Numbered from the stretch's first letter, positions 17,312 through 25,524 are shown. The stretch is DNA of 64,000 bases from Streptomyces venezuelae (GCF_008642355.1 NZ_CP029193.1:6596001-6660000), one strand, 5' to 3'. Translations and numbers: made by a program. Notes: generated from the sequence alone by a model not told the origin.

Positions 17312-17483
17312 GGGAAGTGGTCCCCTCGTCGGCCCGGCGCACGCCGTCAGGTCGTGGCCGGGAGATCGGCTGGTCTTCGTCTGTGTGGTGGCCGCGCACG
17401 GGGCGCGGGTGCTGCGGGTGCCGCGGATACGGGGAGAACGGGGGCGCACACGTGGTGCGCGCGCCGCGTTCCCGCCGGAGGCC

Positions 17484-17588
17484 TTACTCCGCACATCGCG
17501 CGACCCCGCCCTGTCCGCTGCCGAGGGCGCCGCTGCCGATGCGTCCGCCCTCTTTCGCGAACGTCGCGTATACGTCGACGTAGGTCAT
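17484..17588 (-). CDS. Small ORF (34 codons) immediately after cysN
   Basis: ATG 17588 follows the cysN stop after one base. The reading frame encodes 34 residues, MTYVDVYATFAKEGGRIGSG at the start and CAE at the end, with mostly G or C in third codon positions, as in real genes here. I do not recognise it. Its tight coupling to cysN suggests translation by re-initiation. It could be a short sulfur-metabolism accessory protein or a chance frame. Confidence 0.4.
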   Translation of the reverse strand: MTYVDVYATFAKEGGRIGSGALGSGQGGVARCAE

Positions 17589-17589
17589 G

Positions 17590-18957
17590 TCAGAAGTCCC
17601 AGCCCTCGTCGTCCGCGGCACCGGCCTGCGCCGCCTCGTCGGCGGGTGTGGCGAACGCGTCGCCCGCCATGCCGGCCGCGAGCGTCGTGCCGTCCGACGG
17701 GTCGATCAGCAGGAAGGAGCCGGTGCGGCGCGAGTCCGCGTAGGAGTCGAGGGCGAGCGGCTCGGCGGTGCGGATCCTGACCCGGCCGATGTCGTTGGCG
17801 ACGAGCCGGCCGGGCTCCGGGTGCTGGGAGAGGTCGTCGAGGGTGAGCCGCGACGGGATCTCCTTGACGATGGCCTTGACCGTGCGGGTGGTGTGCTTGA
17901 GCAGCACCCGCTGGCCGACGGAGAGCGCGGTGTCCGCGACGTGGCAGACGGTCGCCTCGACGTCCTGCGTGGTCGCGGGGGCGTCGCCGCTCGGCACGAT
18001 CAGGTCGCCGCGTGAGATGTCGATGTCGTCCTCCAGGAGCAGCGTGACGGACTGCGGCGTCCACGCCACGTCCACCGGCTGCCCCAGCAGGTCGATCCCG
18101 GCGACCTTGGAGGTGCGGCCCGAGGGCAGGACCGTCACGGACTCGCCGACCCGGAAGGCACCGGCCGCGATCTGGCCCGCGTAGCCGCGGTAGTCGGGGT
18201 GCTCGGCGGTCTGCGGACGGATCACGTACTGCACGGGCAGCCGCGCGTGGCAGGTGGCGAGGTCGTGGCTGACCGGCACGGTCTCCAGGTGTTCCAGGAC
18301 GGTGGGGCCGCCGTACCAGTCCATGTTGGAGGACGGCTCCACCACGTTGTCCCCGGCCAGCGCGGAGATCGGGATCGCGGTGATCTCCGGTACGCCGAGT
18401 TCGCCGGCGTACGCGGTGAACTCCTCGGCGATCTTCGCGAAGACGGTCTCGTCGTAGGCGACGAGGTCCATCTTGTTGACGGCGAGGACGACGTGCGGGA
18501 CGCGGAGCAGCGCGGCGACCGCGGCGTGCCTGCGGGTCTGCTCGATGACGCCGTTGCGGGCGTCGACGAGGACGACGGCGAGGTCCGCGGTGGAGGCGCC
18601 GGTGACCATGTTCCGGGTGTACTGCACGTGGCCGGGGGTGTCGGCCAGGATGAACCGGCGCCGGGCCGTGGCGAAGTAGCGGTACGCCACGTCGATGGTG
18701 ATGCCCTGCTCCCGCTCCGCGCGCAGCCCGTCGGTGAGGAGGGCGAGATCGGGGGCGTCGGCGCCACGGCTCGCGGAGACGCGCTCCACGGCCTCCAGCT
18801 GGTCGGTGAGGACCGACTTGGAGTCGTGGAGAAGGCGGCCCACGAGGGTGGACTTGCCGTCGTCGACGGAACCGGCGGTGGCGAACCGCAGCAGGGTGGT
18901 GGCCGACAGCTGCTCGGTGGAGAGCGGCTTGACCGGCTCGGCGGTGCTGTTGCTCAT
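17590..18957 (-). CDS. cysN: Sulfate adenylyltransferase subunit 1 (GTPase)
   Basis: A 455-residue regulatory GTPase of the heterodimeric ATP sulfurylase. It has EF-Tu-like GTPase motifs: G1 AGSVDDGKST (about residues 28-37), G3 ADTPGH and G4 NKMD, followed by two beta-barrel domains. GTP hydrolysis by CysN drives formation of adenosine 5'-phosphosulfate (APS) by CysD. It starts two bases after the cysD stop region in the operon order sulfite reductase, zinc ribbon, cysH, cysC, cysD, cysN. No APS kinase domain is fused to it, consistent with the separate cysC. Confidence 0.96.
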   Translation of the reverse strand: MSNSTAEPVKPLSTEQLSATTLLRFATAGSVDDGKSTLVGRLLHDSKSVLTDQLEAVERVSASRGADAPDLALLTDGLRAEREQGITIDVAYRYFATARRRFILADTPGHVQYTRNMVTGASTADLAVVLVDARNGVIEQTRRHAAVAALLRVPHVVLAVNKMDLVAYDETVFAKIAEEFTAYAGELGVPEITAIPISALAGDNVVEPSSNMDWYGGPTVLEHLETVPVSHDLATCHARLPVQYVIRPQTAEHPDYRGYAGQIAAGAFRVGESVTVLPSGRTSKVAGIDLLGQPVDVAWTPQSVTLLLEDDIDISRGDLIVPSGDAPATTQDVEATVCHVADTALSVGQRVLLKHTTRTVKAIVKEIPSRLTLDDLSQHPEPGRLVANDIGRVRIRTAEPLALDSYADSRRTGSFLLIDPSDGTTLAAGMAGDAFATPADEAAQAGAADDEGWDF

Positions 18958-18959
18958 GG

Positions 18960-19898
18960 TTAGAAGTACCCCTCGCGCTTGCGGTCTTCCATCGCGGCCT
19001 CGGACATCTTGTCGTCGGCGCGGGTCGCGCCGCGCTCGGTGAGCCGGGACGCGGCGATCTCGGTGATGACGGCGTCCAGCGTCGTCGCGTCGGAGTCGAC
19101 GGCGCCGGTGCAGGACATGTCACCGACCGTGCGGTACCGCACCAGCCGCGTCTCGACCGTCTCACCCGCCTTCGGCCCGCCCCACTCACCCGCCGTCAGC
19201 CACATCCCCGCCCGCTCGAACACCTCGCGCTCGTGGGCGAAGTAGATCCCGGGCAGCTCGATGTCCTCGCGGGCGATGTACTGCCACACGTCCAGCTCGG
19301 TCCAGTTGGAGAGAGGGAAGACGCGGACGTGCTCGCCGGGCGCGTGGCGGCCGTTGTAGAGCTGCCACAGTTCGGGGCGCTGGCGGCGCGGGTCCCACTG
19401 CGAGAACTCGTCGCGCAGCGAGAACACCCGCTCCTTCGCCCGCGCCTTCTCCTCGTCCCGGCGCCCGCCGCCGAACACGGCGTCGAACCGCTCGCTCTGG
19501 ATCTTCTCCGTCAGCGGCAGCGTCTGGAGGGGGTTGCGGGTGCCGTCCGGGCGCTCGCGCAGCACTCCGCGGTCGATGTAGTCCTGCACGGAGGCGACAT
19601 GCAGCCGCAGCCCGTGTTCGGCGACGACGCGGTCGCGGTACTCCAGCACCTCGGGGAAGTTGTGTCCCGTGTCGACGTGCAGCAGCGAGAAGGGGATCGC
19701 CGCGGGGGCGAACGCCTTCAGCGCCAGGTGCAGCATCACGATCGAGTCCTTGCCGCCGGAGAACAGGATCACCGGGTTCTCGAACTCACCCGCCACCTCG
19801 CGGAAGATGTGCACCGCCTCCGACTCCAGCGCGTCCAGGTGGCTGAGCGCGTACGGGCTGTCGGTGCCCTCGTCGGTCACTTTCGCGACGGTCGTCAT
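18960..19898 (-). CDS. cysD: Sulfate adenylyltransferase subunit 2
   Basis: A 312-residue catalytic subunit of ATP sulfurylase, which makes APS from sulfate and ATP. The PP-loop SGGKDSIVMLHLALKAF lies near residues 46-62, and the family segments LLHVDTGHNFPEVLEYRDR and RREDIELP-like substrate loops follow. Length is normal. The ATG overlaps the cysC stop by ATGA, and cysN follows two bases after its stop, so it is firmly in the operon. Confidence 0.96.
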   Translation of the reverse strand: MTTVAKVTDEGTDSPYALSHLDALESEAVHIFREVAGEFENPVILFSGGKDSIVMLHLALKAFAPAAIPFSLLHVDTGHNFPEVLEYRDRVVAEHGLRLHVASVQDYIDRGVLRERPDGTRNPLQTLPLTEKIQSERFDAVFGGGRRDEEKARAKERVFSLRDEFSQWDPRRQRPELWQLYNGRHAPGEHVRVFPLSNWTELDVWQYIAREDIELPGIYFAHEREVFERAGMWLTAGEWGGPKAGETVETRLVRYRTVGDMSCTGAVDSDATTLDAVITEIAASRLTERGATRADDKMSEAAMEDRKREGYF

Positions 19899-20431
19899 GC
19901 GAGACCCCTTTCGCTGAGCAGCGCGTGAACCGCCGCCGCTGACTCCTGCACGGTCTGGTCCTGCGACTCGATGCGCAGATCGGGCGACTCCGGCGCCTCG
20001 TAGGGGTCGTCGACCCCGGTGAGCCCGGAGATCTCACCCGCCGCCTGCTTCGCGTACAGGCCCTTCACGTCGCGTACGGAGCAGACCTCGACCGGTGTCG
20101 CGACGTGCACCTCCAGGTACGCGGTGCCCCCGGCCTGGTGGCGCTTGCGCACCGCCTCGCGGCTGTCGGCGAACGGCGCGATCACCGGCACCAGGGCCAG
20201 CACACCGTTGCGCGCGAGGAGTTCGGCGACGAAGCCGATGCGCTGCACGTTGGTGTGCCGGTCCTCGCGGCTGAAGCCGAGGCCCGCCGAGAGGAACTCG
20301 CGGATCTCGTCGCCGTCGAGGACCTCCACGCGGTGTCCCTCCGACCGCAGTAGGCCCGCCAGTTCGTACGCGATGGTGGTCTTGCCGGCGCTGGGCAGGC
20401 CGGTGAGCCAGACGGTGGCTCCGGTCGTCAC
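19895..20431 (-). CDS. cysC: Adenylylsulfate kinase
   Basis: A 178-residue APS kinase with P-loop GLPSAGKTT near residues 11-19 and the DGDEIR motif, phosphorylating APS to PAPS. I prefer GTG 20431, with CGGGAGA six bases upstream and the family's usual length. An alternative ATG 20509 shares bases with the cysH stop (TGATG) and would add a 26-residue Gln/Thr-rich leader with no family counterpart. The same operon encodes an Fe-S type reductase that can use APS directly, so PAPS may serve sulfation or be a parallel route. Confidence 0.92.
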   Translation of the reverse strand: MTTGATVWLTGLPSAGKTTIAYELAGLLRSEGHRVEVLDGDEIREFLSAGLGFSREDRHTNVQRIGFVAELLARNGVLALVPVIAPFADSREAVRKRHQAGGTAYLEVHVATPVEVCSVRDVKGLYAKQAAGEISGLTGVDDPYEAPESPDLRIESQDQTVQESAAAVHALLSERGLA

Positions 20432-20508
20432 GTGGTTCTCCCGGGTCTGTTGCTGCGGGGGCTGCGGCTGTGTCGTCTGTGTCCGCTGCTGCGTCTGCCG
20501 CGCGGCCA

Positions 20509-21222
20509 TCAGTGGATCCCGCACTCGGTCTTGGCGTTGCCGGCCCAGCGGCCTGCGCGCGCGTCCTCGCCCTCCAGGAGGCGGCGGGTGCAGGGGGCGC
20601 AGCCCACCGAGCCGTAGCCGTCCATCAGGAGCGGGTTGGTGAGGACGCCGTGCTCGGTGACGTACGCGTCGACGTCGTCCTGGGTCCAGCGGGCGATCGG
20701 CGAGATCTTGACCTTGCCGCGCTTCTCGTCCCAGCCGACGACCGGGGTGTTCGCGCGGCTCGGCGAGTCGTCGCGGCGCAGCCCGGTGGCCCACGCGGTG
20801 TACCCGGCGAGGCCCTCCTCCAGGGGCTGGACCTTCCGCAGCCTGCAGCACAGGTCGGGGTTGCGGTCGTGGAGCTTCGCGCCGTACACCGCGTCCTGTT
20901 CCGCCACGGACTGGCGGGGCGTCAAGGTGATGACGTTGACGTCCATGACGGCCTCGACGGCGTCACGGGTGCCGATGGTCTCCGGGAAGTGATAGCCGGT
21001 GTCCAGGAACACGACATCGACGCCGGGCCTGGCGCGCGAGGCGAGGTGGGCGACGACCGCGTCCTCCATCGAGGAGGTCACGCAGAAGCGTGCCCCGAAG
21101 GTGTCGGCGGCCCATTGGAGGATCTCCAGGGCTGAGGCGTCCTCCAGGTCGCGCCCGGCCTGCTCGGCGAGTGCCTTCAACTCGTCGTCGGTGCGCGCCT
21201 TCTGGTCCTGAGCGGTCGTCAT
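20509..21222 (-). CDS. cysH: Phosphoadenylyl/adenylyl-sulfate reductase, [4Fe-4S] type
   Basis: A 237-residue reductase that converts activated sulfate to sulfite. The PP-loop-like segment FCVTSSMEDAVVAHLASRA is near the N-terminus. The paired cysteines CC (in DLCCRLRKVQPL) and CAPC, with the C-terminal catalytic ECGIH, mark the iron-sulfur APS reductase branch rather than the cluster-free PAPS enzyme. Thioredoxin would recycle it. ATG 21222 overlaps the stop of the 59-aa zinc-ribbon gene (ATGA). Confidence 0.95.
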   Translation of the reverse strand: MTTAQDQKARTDDELKALAEQAGRDLEDASALEILQWAADTFGARFCVTSSMEDAVVAHLASRARPGVDVVFLDTGYHFPETIGTRDAVEAVMDVNVITLTPRQSVAEQDAVYGAKLHDRNPDLCCRLRKVQPLEEGLAGYTAWATGLRRDDSPSRANTPVVGWDEKRGKVKISPIARWTQDDVDAYVTEHGVLTNPLLMDGYGSVGCAPCTRRLLEGEDARAGRWAGNAKTECGIH

Positions 21223-21398
21223 ATCTGGCTCTCTCCACTGCTGGTGGGCTGAACACCCCGGGCGAGCAGCCCGAGGAACTTCAGCTGAAAGGCCCGGTTG
21301 CAGGCCCCGCATTCCCACGCGCCGTGTCCGGCCTCGTGGGGGCGCAGGTCCTCGTCGGCGCAGTAGGGGCAGTGGAACGGGGCGGCACGCTCGCTCAC
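21219..21398 (-). CDS. 59-aa zinc-ribbon-like protein in the sulfur operon
   Basis: A small protein starting at GTG 21398, which overlaps the sulfite reductase stop (GTGA), and ending in an ATGA overlap with cysH. Two CxxC pairs (CPYC and CGAC, 19 residues apart) should bind zinc or an iron-sulfur centre. The C-terminus FQLKFLGLLARGV is hydrophobic. It has no named function. From memory, a similar small gene sits at the same place in the S. coelicolor operon. Its coupling to both neighbours suggests a stoichiometric role in sulfite or APS reduction, perhaps in metal delivery or electron transfer. Confidence 0.8.
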   Translation of the reverse strand: MSERAAPFHCPYCADEDLRPHEAGHGAWECGACNRAFQLKFLGLLARGVQPTSSGESQI

Positions 21399-23092
21399 TT
21401 GAGGGCCTCCTCGGGTGCGCGGGCGGTCCACGTGGCGAAGCGCTCGCCGTCCTCGCGCTGCTCCTGGAAGCGCTTGAGGACCCGCTCCACGTAGTCGGGG
21501 AGCTCGGTGGCGGTGACCTTCAGTCCGCGGACCTTGCGGCCGAAGCCTGCGTCGAGCCCGAGGGCGCCGCCCAGGTGCACCTGGTAGCCCTCGACCTGGT
21601 TGCCCTGGTCGTCGAGCATGAGCTGGCCCTTGAGGCCGATGTCGGCGACCTGGATGCGGGCGCAGGCGTTGGGGCAGCCGTTGATGTTGATGGTGATCGG
21701 CTCGTCGAACTCCGGGATGCGGCGCTCCAGTTCGTCGATGAGCGAGGCGCCGCGTGCCTTCGTCTCGACGATGGCGAGCTTGCAGAACTCGATGCCGGTG
21801 CAGGCCATGGTGCCGCGCCGGAACGGCGAGGCGTTGACCCGCAGGTCGAGGGCTTCGAGTGCGGAGACGAGCGAGTCGATCTGGTCCTGCTCGACGTCGA
21901 GCACGATCATCTTCTGCTCGGCGGTGGTGCGAAGCCGGCCCGAGCCGTGGGCCTCGGCGACCTCGGCGATCTTCGTGAGGGTGGTGCCGTGGACGCGTCC
22001 GACGCGGGGCGCGAAGCCGACGTAGAAGCGGCCGTCCTTCTGCCGGTGGACGCCGAGGTGGTCGCGCCAGGTGCCCGCGGGCTGCTCGGGGGCGGGCCCG
22101 TCGACCAGCTTCCGCTGGAGGTACTCGTCCTCCAGGACCTGCCGGAACTTCTCCGGGCCCCAGTCGGCGACGAGGAACTTCAGGCGGGCGCGGTTGCGCA
22201 GGCGCCGGTAGCCGTAGTCGCGGAAGATCCCGATGACGCCGCCGAACACGTCCGGAACGTCGTCGAGCGCGACCCAGGTGCCGAGGCGCACGCCGAGCTT
22301 GGGGTTGGTGGAGAGGCCGCCGCCGACCCAGAGGTCGAAGCCGGGGCCGTGTTCGGGGTGGTGCACGCCGACGAAGGCGACGTCGTTGATCTCGTGGGCG
22401 ACGTCGAGCTGCGGCGACCCGGAGATCGCGGTCTTGAACTTGCGGGGCAGGTTCGAGAACTCGGGGTTGCCGATGAAGCGGCGCTGGATCTCGTCGATGG
22501 CGGGGGAGCCGTCGATGATCTCGTTCTCGGCGACACCCGCCACGGGGGAGCCGAGGATGACGCGGGGCGTGTCACCGCACGCCTCGGTGGTCGAGAGGCC
22601 GACGGCTTCGAGGCGGCGCCAGATCTCGGGGACGTCCTCGATGCGGATCCAGTGGTACTGGATGTTCTGGCGGTCGGTGAGGTCGGCGGTGCCGCGCGCG
22701 AACTCCTGGGACACCTCGCCGATCACGCGCAGCTGCTCGGTGGTCAGCCGTCCGCCGTCGACGCGGACGCGGAGCATGAAGTACTCGTCGTCCAGCTCCT
22801 CCGGCGCGAGAACCGCGGTCTTGCCGCCGTCGATCCCGGGCTTGCGCTGGGTGTACAGCCCCCACCAGCGCATACGGCCGCGGAGGTCGTTCGGGTCGAT
22901 GGAGTCGAAACCACGCTTCGAGTAGATCGTCTCAATACGTGTCCGCACATTGAGACCGTCGTCGTCCTTCTTGAACTGCTCGTTCCCGTTGAGCGGCGTG
23001 AAGTGACCGACGGCCCACTGACCCTCGCCGCGGTGACGGCTCACCTTGCGGCGTGGCGTTGCTGGGGCAGGCTTCTCTGGCGTGGCGGCCAT
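21395..23092 (-). CDS. sir: Ferredoxin-dependent assimilatory sulfite reductase (NirA/SirA type)
   Basis: A 565-residue monomeric siroheme enzyme reducing sulfite to sulfide with six electrons from ferredoxin. The duplicated ferredoxin-like and nitrite/sulfite reductase halves are present. The siroheme-[4Fe-4S] cysteines are in CTGIEFC and, about 40 residues later, CPNAC; substrate-side basic residues are in RRGTMAC and similar segments. Sulfite rather than nitrite is indicated by the cysH/cysD/cysN context. AAGGAC lies eight bases before the ATG. It is the first full gene of the operon, behind a leader region of about 260 bases. Confidence 0.93.
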   Translation of the reverse strand: MAATPEKPAPATPRRKVSRHRGEGQWAVGHFTPLNGNEQFKKDDDGLNVRTRIETIYSKRGFDSIDPNDLRGRMRWWGLYTQRKPGIDGGKTAVLAPEELDDEYFMLRVRVDGGRLTTEQLRVIGEVSQEFARGTADLTDRQNIQYHWIRIEDVPEIWRRLEAVGLSTTEACGDTPRVILGSPVAGVAENEIIDGSPAIDEIQRRFIGNPEFSNLPRKFKTAISGSPQLDVAHEINDVAFVGVHHPEHGPGFDLWVGGGLSTNPKLGVRLGTWVALDDVPDVFGGVIGIFRDYGYRRLRNRARLKFLVADWGPEKFRQVLEDEYLQRKLVDGPAPEQPAGTWRDHLGVHRQKDGRFYVGFAPRVGRVHGTTLTKIAEVAEAHGSGRLRTTAEQKMIVLDVEQDQIDSLVSALEALDLRVNASPFRRGTMACTGIEFCKLAIVETKARGASLIDELERRIPEFDEPITININGCPNACARIQVADIGLKGQLMLDDQGNQVEGYQVHLGGALGLDAGFGRKVRGLKVTATELPDYVERVLKRFQEQREDGERFATWTARAPEEALK

Positions 23093-23240
23093 GGCGGTAC
23101 GTCCTTCGGGGCAGCGGGAATGCGTGCTCTGACCTGCGAAATCGGCACGTGACCGCGCACGGTGGACGCATGCGGGGACGTGCGCGCGGCGCTGCGCAGG
23201 GAGGGGGTTCAGGGGAGGGGGAGCGGCTGTGCTGAATCGA

Positions 23241-23324
23241 TCAGCGAGCCGGACACATGGCGCTGGACATGCGGCCGAGGTCGACGTGACGTCGACTCAC
23301 CAAGGCGTTTCCAGTGCGATCCAT
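23241..23324 (-). CDS. Leader peptide gene (27 aa), cysteine-attenuator type
   Basis: A short reading frame from ATG 23324 to TGA encodes a peptide containing LVSRRHVDLGRMSSAMCPAR, with one Cys four codons before the stop. The block RRHVDLGRMSSA is what I remember for actinobacterial putative leader peptides placed before sulfur-assimilation genes. It lies 148 bases upstream of sulfite reductase, 30-odd bases after a good promoter. Ribosome stalling at the Cys codon when cysteinyl-tRNA is scarce would be a natural control. The stretch between it and sir is C-rich (CCCCTCCCC, CCCCCTCCC) and could pair with G-rich ribosome binding sites. Confidence 0.82.
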   Translation of the reverse strand: MDRTGNALVSRRHVDLGRMSSAMCPAR

Positions 23325-23362
23325 GCCGGAAGCGTGTCACGGGACTTTCGACCCAGTCCAGC

Positions 23363-23391
23363 ATTATCCAGAATGCGGACACCCTTGTCCC
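23363..23391 (-). promoter_or_regulatory. Promoter of the sulfur assimilation operon
   Basis: Read on the minus strand, GGGACA (23391-23386) and GATAAT (23368-23363) are separated by 17 bases. Transcription would begin near 23356, about 30 bases before the leader peptide ATG. The -35 lies within the inverted repeat 23378-23411. Confidence 0.55.
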
Positions 23392-23411
23392 GTATCGTGG
23401 ACAAGGGTGTC
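23378..23411. promoter_or_regulatory. 13-bp inverted repeat over the operon promoter, or terminator of the GNAT gene
   Basis: GACACCCTTGTCC (23378-23390) and GGACAAGGGTGTC (23399-23411) are perfect inverted copies around eight bases. It lies 27 bases after the GNAT gene stop, so it may end that transcript. It also overlaps the -35 of the sulfur operon promoter, so it may be an operator. Both roles can hold at once. Confidence 0.6.
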
Positions 23412-23437
23412 GTCGGTCACAGCGGCGCGCGGACGGT

Positions 23438-24025
23438 TCAGTCGCGGTCGGCCCCCGGCCAAGGGCCCGGAGTCGGCACGTCCGCCTCCTCCTCGACCTT
23501 CGTGTCGAAGAGCCGGAATCCGCGCCGCCGGTAGTTGTCCATGGCGTGCTCACCGTCCTTGGAGCACGTGTGCAGCCAGACCCTCTCGGTCGGCGCGAGC
23601 CCGGGCCACCGCTCGGCCAGGTCCCAGGCGCGCGCGACGGCGTACGAGAGGAGGTGCCCGCCGATGCGGCGCCCCCGGAAGGCGGGGATCAGTCCGAAGT
23701 AGACGATCTCCACGACGCCCTCCGCCGCGTCCCCGTTCTCGCCGCGCGCCGCCAGCTCCACGTACCCCGCCGGCGTCCCCTTCTCGTAGGCGACCCACGT
23801 CTCCACACCCGGCCGGTCGAGGAGCTTCTGCCACTCCGCGTACGTGAGGGAGAGCCGGTCGGACCAGCGGATGTCCCCGCCGACGGATGAGTACAGAAAA
23901 CGGCTGAACTCGGGCGAGGGGACCTCGGCGCGCACGATCCGGACGTCCCCGTCGGGCGCGGCGGCCGGGCGCAGGTCGGCCGGAGAGGTCTGTTCGAGGG
24001 ACCAGGTGGTGACAGTGATGCTCAT
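23438..24025 (-). CDS. GNAT family N-acetyltransferase
   Basis: A 195-residue acetyltransferase. Strand-helix motifs AGYVELAARG, VEIVYFGLIPAFRGRRIGGHLL (acetyl-CoA pyrophosphate loop RGRRIG) and AMDNYRRRGFRLFDTK are clear. Substrate unknown. It begins five bases after the stop of the GAF regulator gene, so it is probably co-transcribed with it. The last residues are acidic and proline-rich. Confidence 0.88.
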   Translation of the reverse strand: MSITVTTWSLEQTSPADLRPAAAPDGDVRIVRAEVPSPEFSRFLYSSVGGDIRWSDRLSLTYAEWQKLLDRPGVETWVAYEKGTPAGYVELAARGENGDAAEGVVEIVYFGLIPAFRGRRIGGHLLSYAVARAWDLAERWPGLAPTERVWLHTCSKDGEHAMDNYRRRGFRLFDTKVEEEADVPTPGPWPGADRD

Positions 24026-24030
24026 GGGGC

Positions 24031-25329
24031 TCAGAGAATCATGCGCCGTCGCGCCGCGCGCACCGCGGGCGCCATCGAGTGCGGCAGTAGGTCCGCCGGA
24101 CGCTCGGGCATGATCACGTCGACGTCCACGTCCTCGTGGAAGCGGTAGGGGCGGTGGGCGAGAAGACCGCCCAGATAGCGCCGTACACGGGAGAGCTCCG
24201 CGCGCACCGTCACCGTGCGCGCCGGGTCGCCGAACATGTCCTCGGCGAGCCCCGAAGCGGTGCGTCCCGTGCGGTACGTACAGAGGAGATAGAGGAGCTC
24301 GGCGTGGCGCGGGCTCAGCTCGTGCGTCCAGTCATGGGCGCCGCCGAGCACCGAGAGCGTCCACCGGCGCGGACTGCTCACGTCCAGGACGAGCCGGGTC
24401 GCGGCGACCGGCCGCGGCACGTCACCCGGGTCCTCCGGGCGCAGCAGCCATCCGCCGGGCAGCGGCTCCACCAGGCACGGGCCCAGCGACGGCAGCCAGG
24501 TGCGGCCCGCGCCGAAGGACTTGGGGAGCGTGAGGCGGTCCGCCGGGGGCATGCCCGTCACCGCGGCCGTCCACCCGTGCACGTCGACCGCGAGCGCCCG
24601 CCCGTCGAGCCGCGCGAGGACCGGAGCCGCCACCGCGCGCAGCCGGTCGAGCGCCGTCACATGGCGGTCCCGAAGCCGCGCCTCCCCGAGCTTGGCGACC
24701 GAGTCGACCAGAGCGAGCGTCGCGGGATGGATGGTCCGCAGCGGACCGCTGACGTCGACCACGCCGAGGAGCCTGCCGTCCCGCGGATCGGTCACCGGGG
24801 CGCCCGCGCACGTCCACGAATGGTGGGTCTGCACGAAGTGCTCGGCGGAGAACACCTGCACGGGGCGGCGTACCACCAGTGGCGTCCCTATGCCGTTCGT
24901 GCCCACGACCTCCTCGCTCCAGTCCGCGCCCGGCTCGAACCCGAGCGAGTCCGCCTTGCGCAGCACGGCGGCACTGCCCTCGCGCCACAGCACACGCCCG
25001 TCCGCGTCGCTGACGACCACGATGTGCTGCGCCGCGTCCGCCACGGACACCAGCGCGTCGCGCAGGACGGGCAGGATCTCCCGGAGCGGCGAGGCGCGGC
25101 GGCGCTCCTCCAGCTCCTCCTCGCTCAGCAGCCGCGACCGGACGTCGCGGTCCGGATCGACGCCGCGGAGAATCATCCGCCCCCACGAGTCGCCGATCAC
25201 CGGCCGCGGCAGAACCCTCGGCCGCTCCCCGGACAGCATGGCGTCGCGCACCCCCTTCAAGACGAGCGCGGCGTGCGCGCGGTCCATGGCGGAGAGCCGC
25301 GCGAGGTCGATCGTCGACGGGGCGTTCAT
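24031..25329 (-). CDS. GAF-domain transcriptional regulator (AcoR-like sensor part, no sigma-54 domain)
   Basis: A 432-residue cytosolic protein. Residues about 80-220 form a GAF sensor with the AcoR/FhlA-type signature GADWSEEVVGTNGIGTPLV and HFVQTHHSWTCAGAPVTDP. The central AAA+ sigma-54-activating domain of AcoR is absent, as is usual in actinomycetes. The C-terminal 100 residues (ELSPRHAELLYLLCTYRTGR, TVTVRAELSRVRRYLGGLL) look like a winged-helix DNA-binding region. AAAGGACC precedes ATG 25329. The acyl-CoA dehydrogenase gene immediately upstream may be its target. Confidence 0.82.
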   Translation of the reverse strand: MNAPSTIDLARLSAMDRAHAALVLKGVRDAMLSGERPRVLPRPVIGDSWGRMILRGVDPDRDVRSRLLSEEELEERRRASPLREILPVLRDALVSVADAAQHIVVVSDADGRVLWREGSAAVLRKADSLGFEPGADWSEEVVGTNGIGTPLVVRRPVQVFSAEHFVQTHHSWTCAGAPVTDPRDGRLLGVVDVSGPLRTIHPATLALVDSVAKLGEARLRDRHVTALDRLRAVAAPVLARLDGRALAVDVHGWTAAVTGMPPADRLTLPKSFGAGRTWLPSLGPCLVEPLPGGWLLRPEDPGDVPRPVAATRLVLDVSSPRRWTLSVLGGAHDWTHELSPRHAELLYLLCTYRTGRTASGLAEDMFGDPARTVTVRAELSRVRRYLGGLLAHRPYRFHEDVDVDVIMPERPADLLPHSMAPAVRAARRRMIL

Positions 25330-25524
25330 GACCACGGGGTCCTTTCCGGCCAGACCGGGGGCGTGCGGGAGCGCGTGCGGGCGCCCCTTCATCGTGCCTC
25401 CTGCGGAGGCTTCCCGGGAGCGAGTTGCAACCTCCTGCAACCCTGGCCAAGGGCCGGGCGGGGCCCGAATCTGGACAGCAACACCGCCCGTGCGGTGTGC
25501 ACGCTCCTCAAGGGGCCTGTGTGA

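Noticed and set aside
17312..17483. 49-codon Cys-containing frame (start MCGVRPPAG) upstream of the sulfonate-binding lipoprotein
   Set aside because: Composition is Pro/Arg-rich with no similarity to the leader peptide at 23241, so a second attenuator is not supported.
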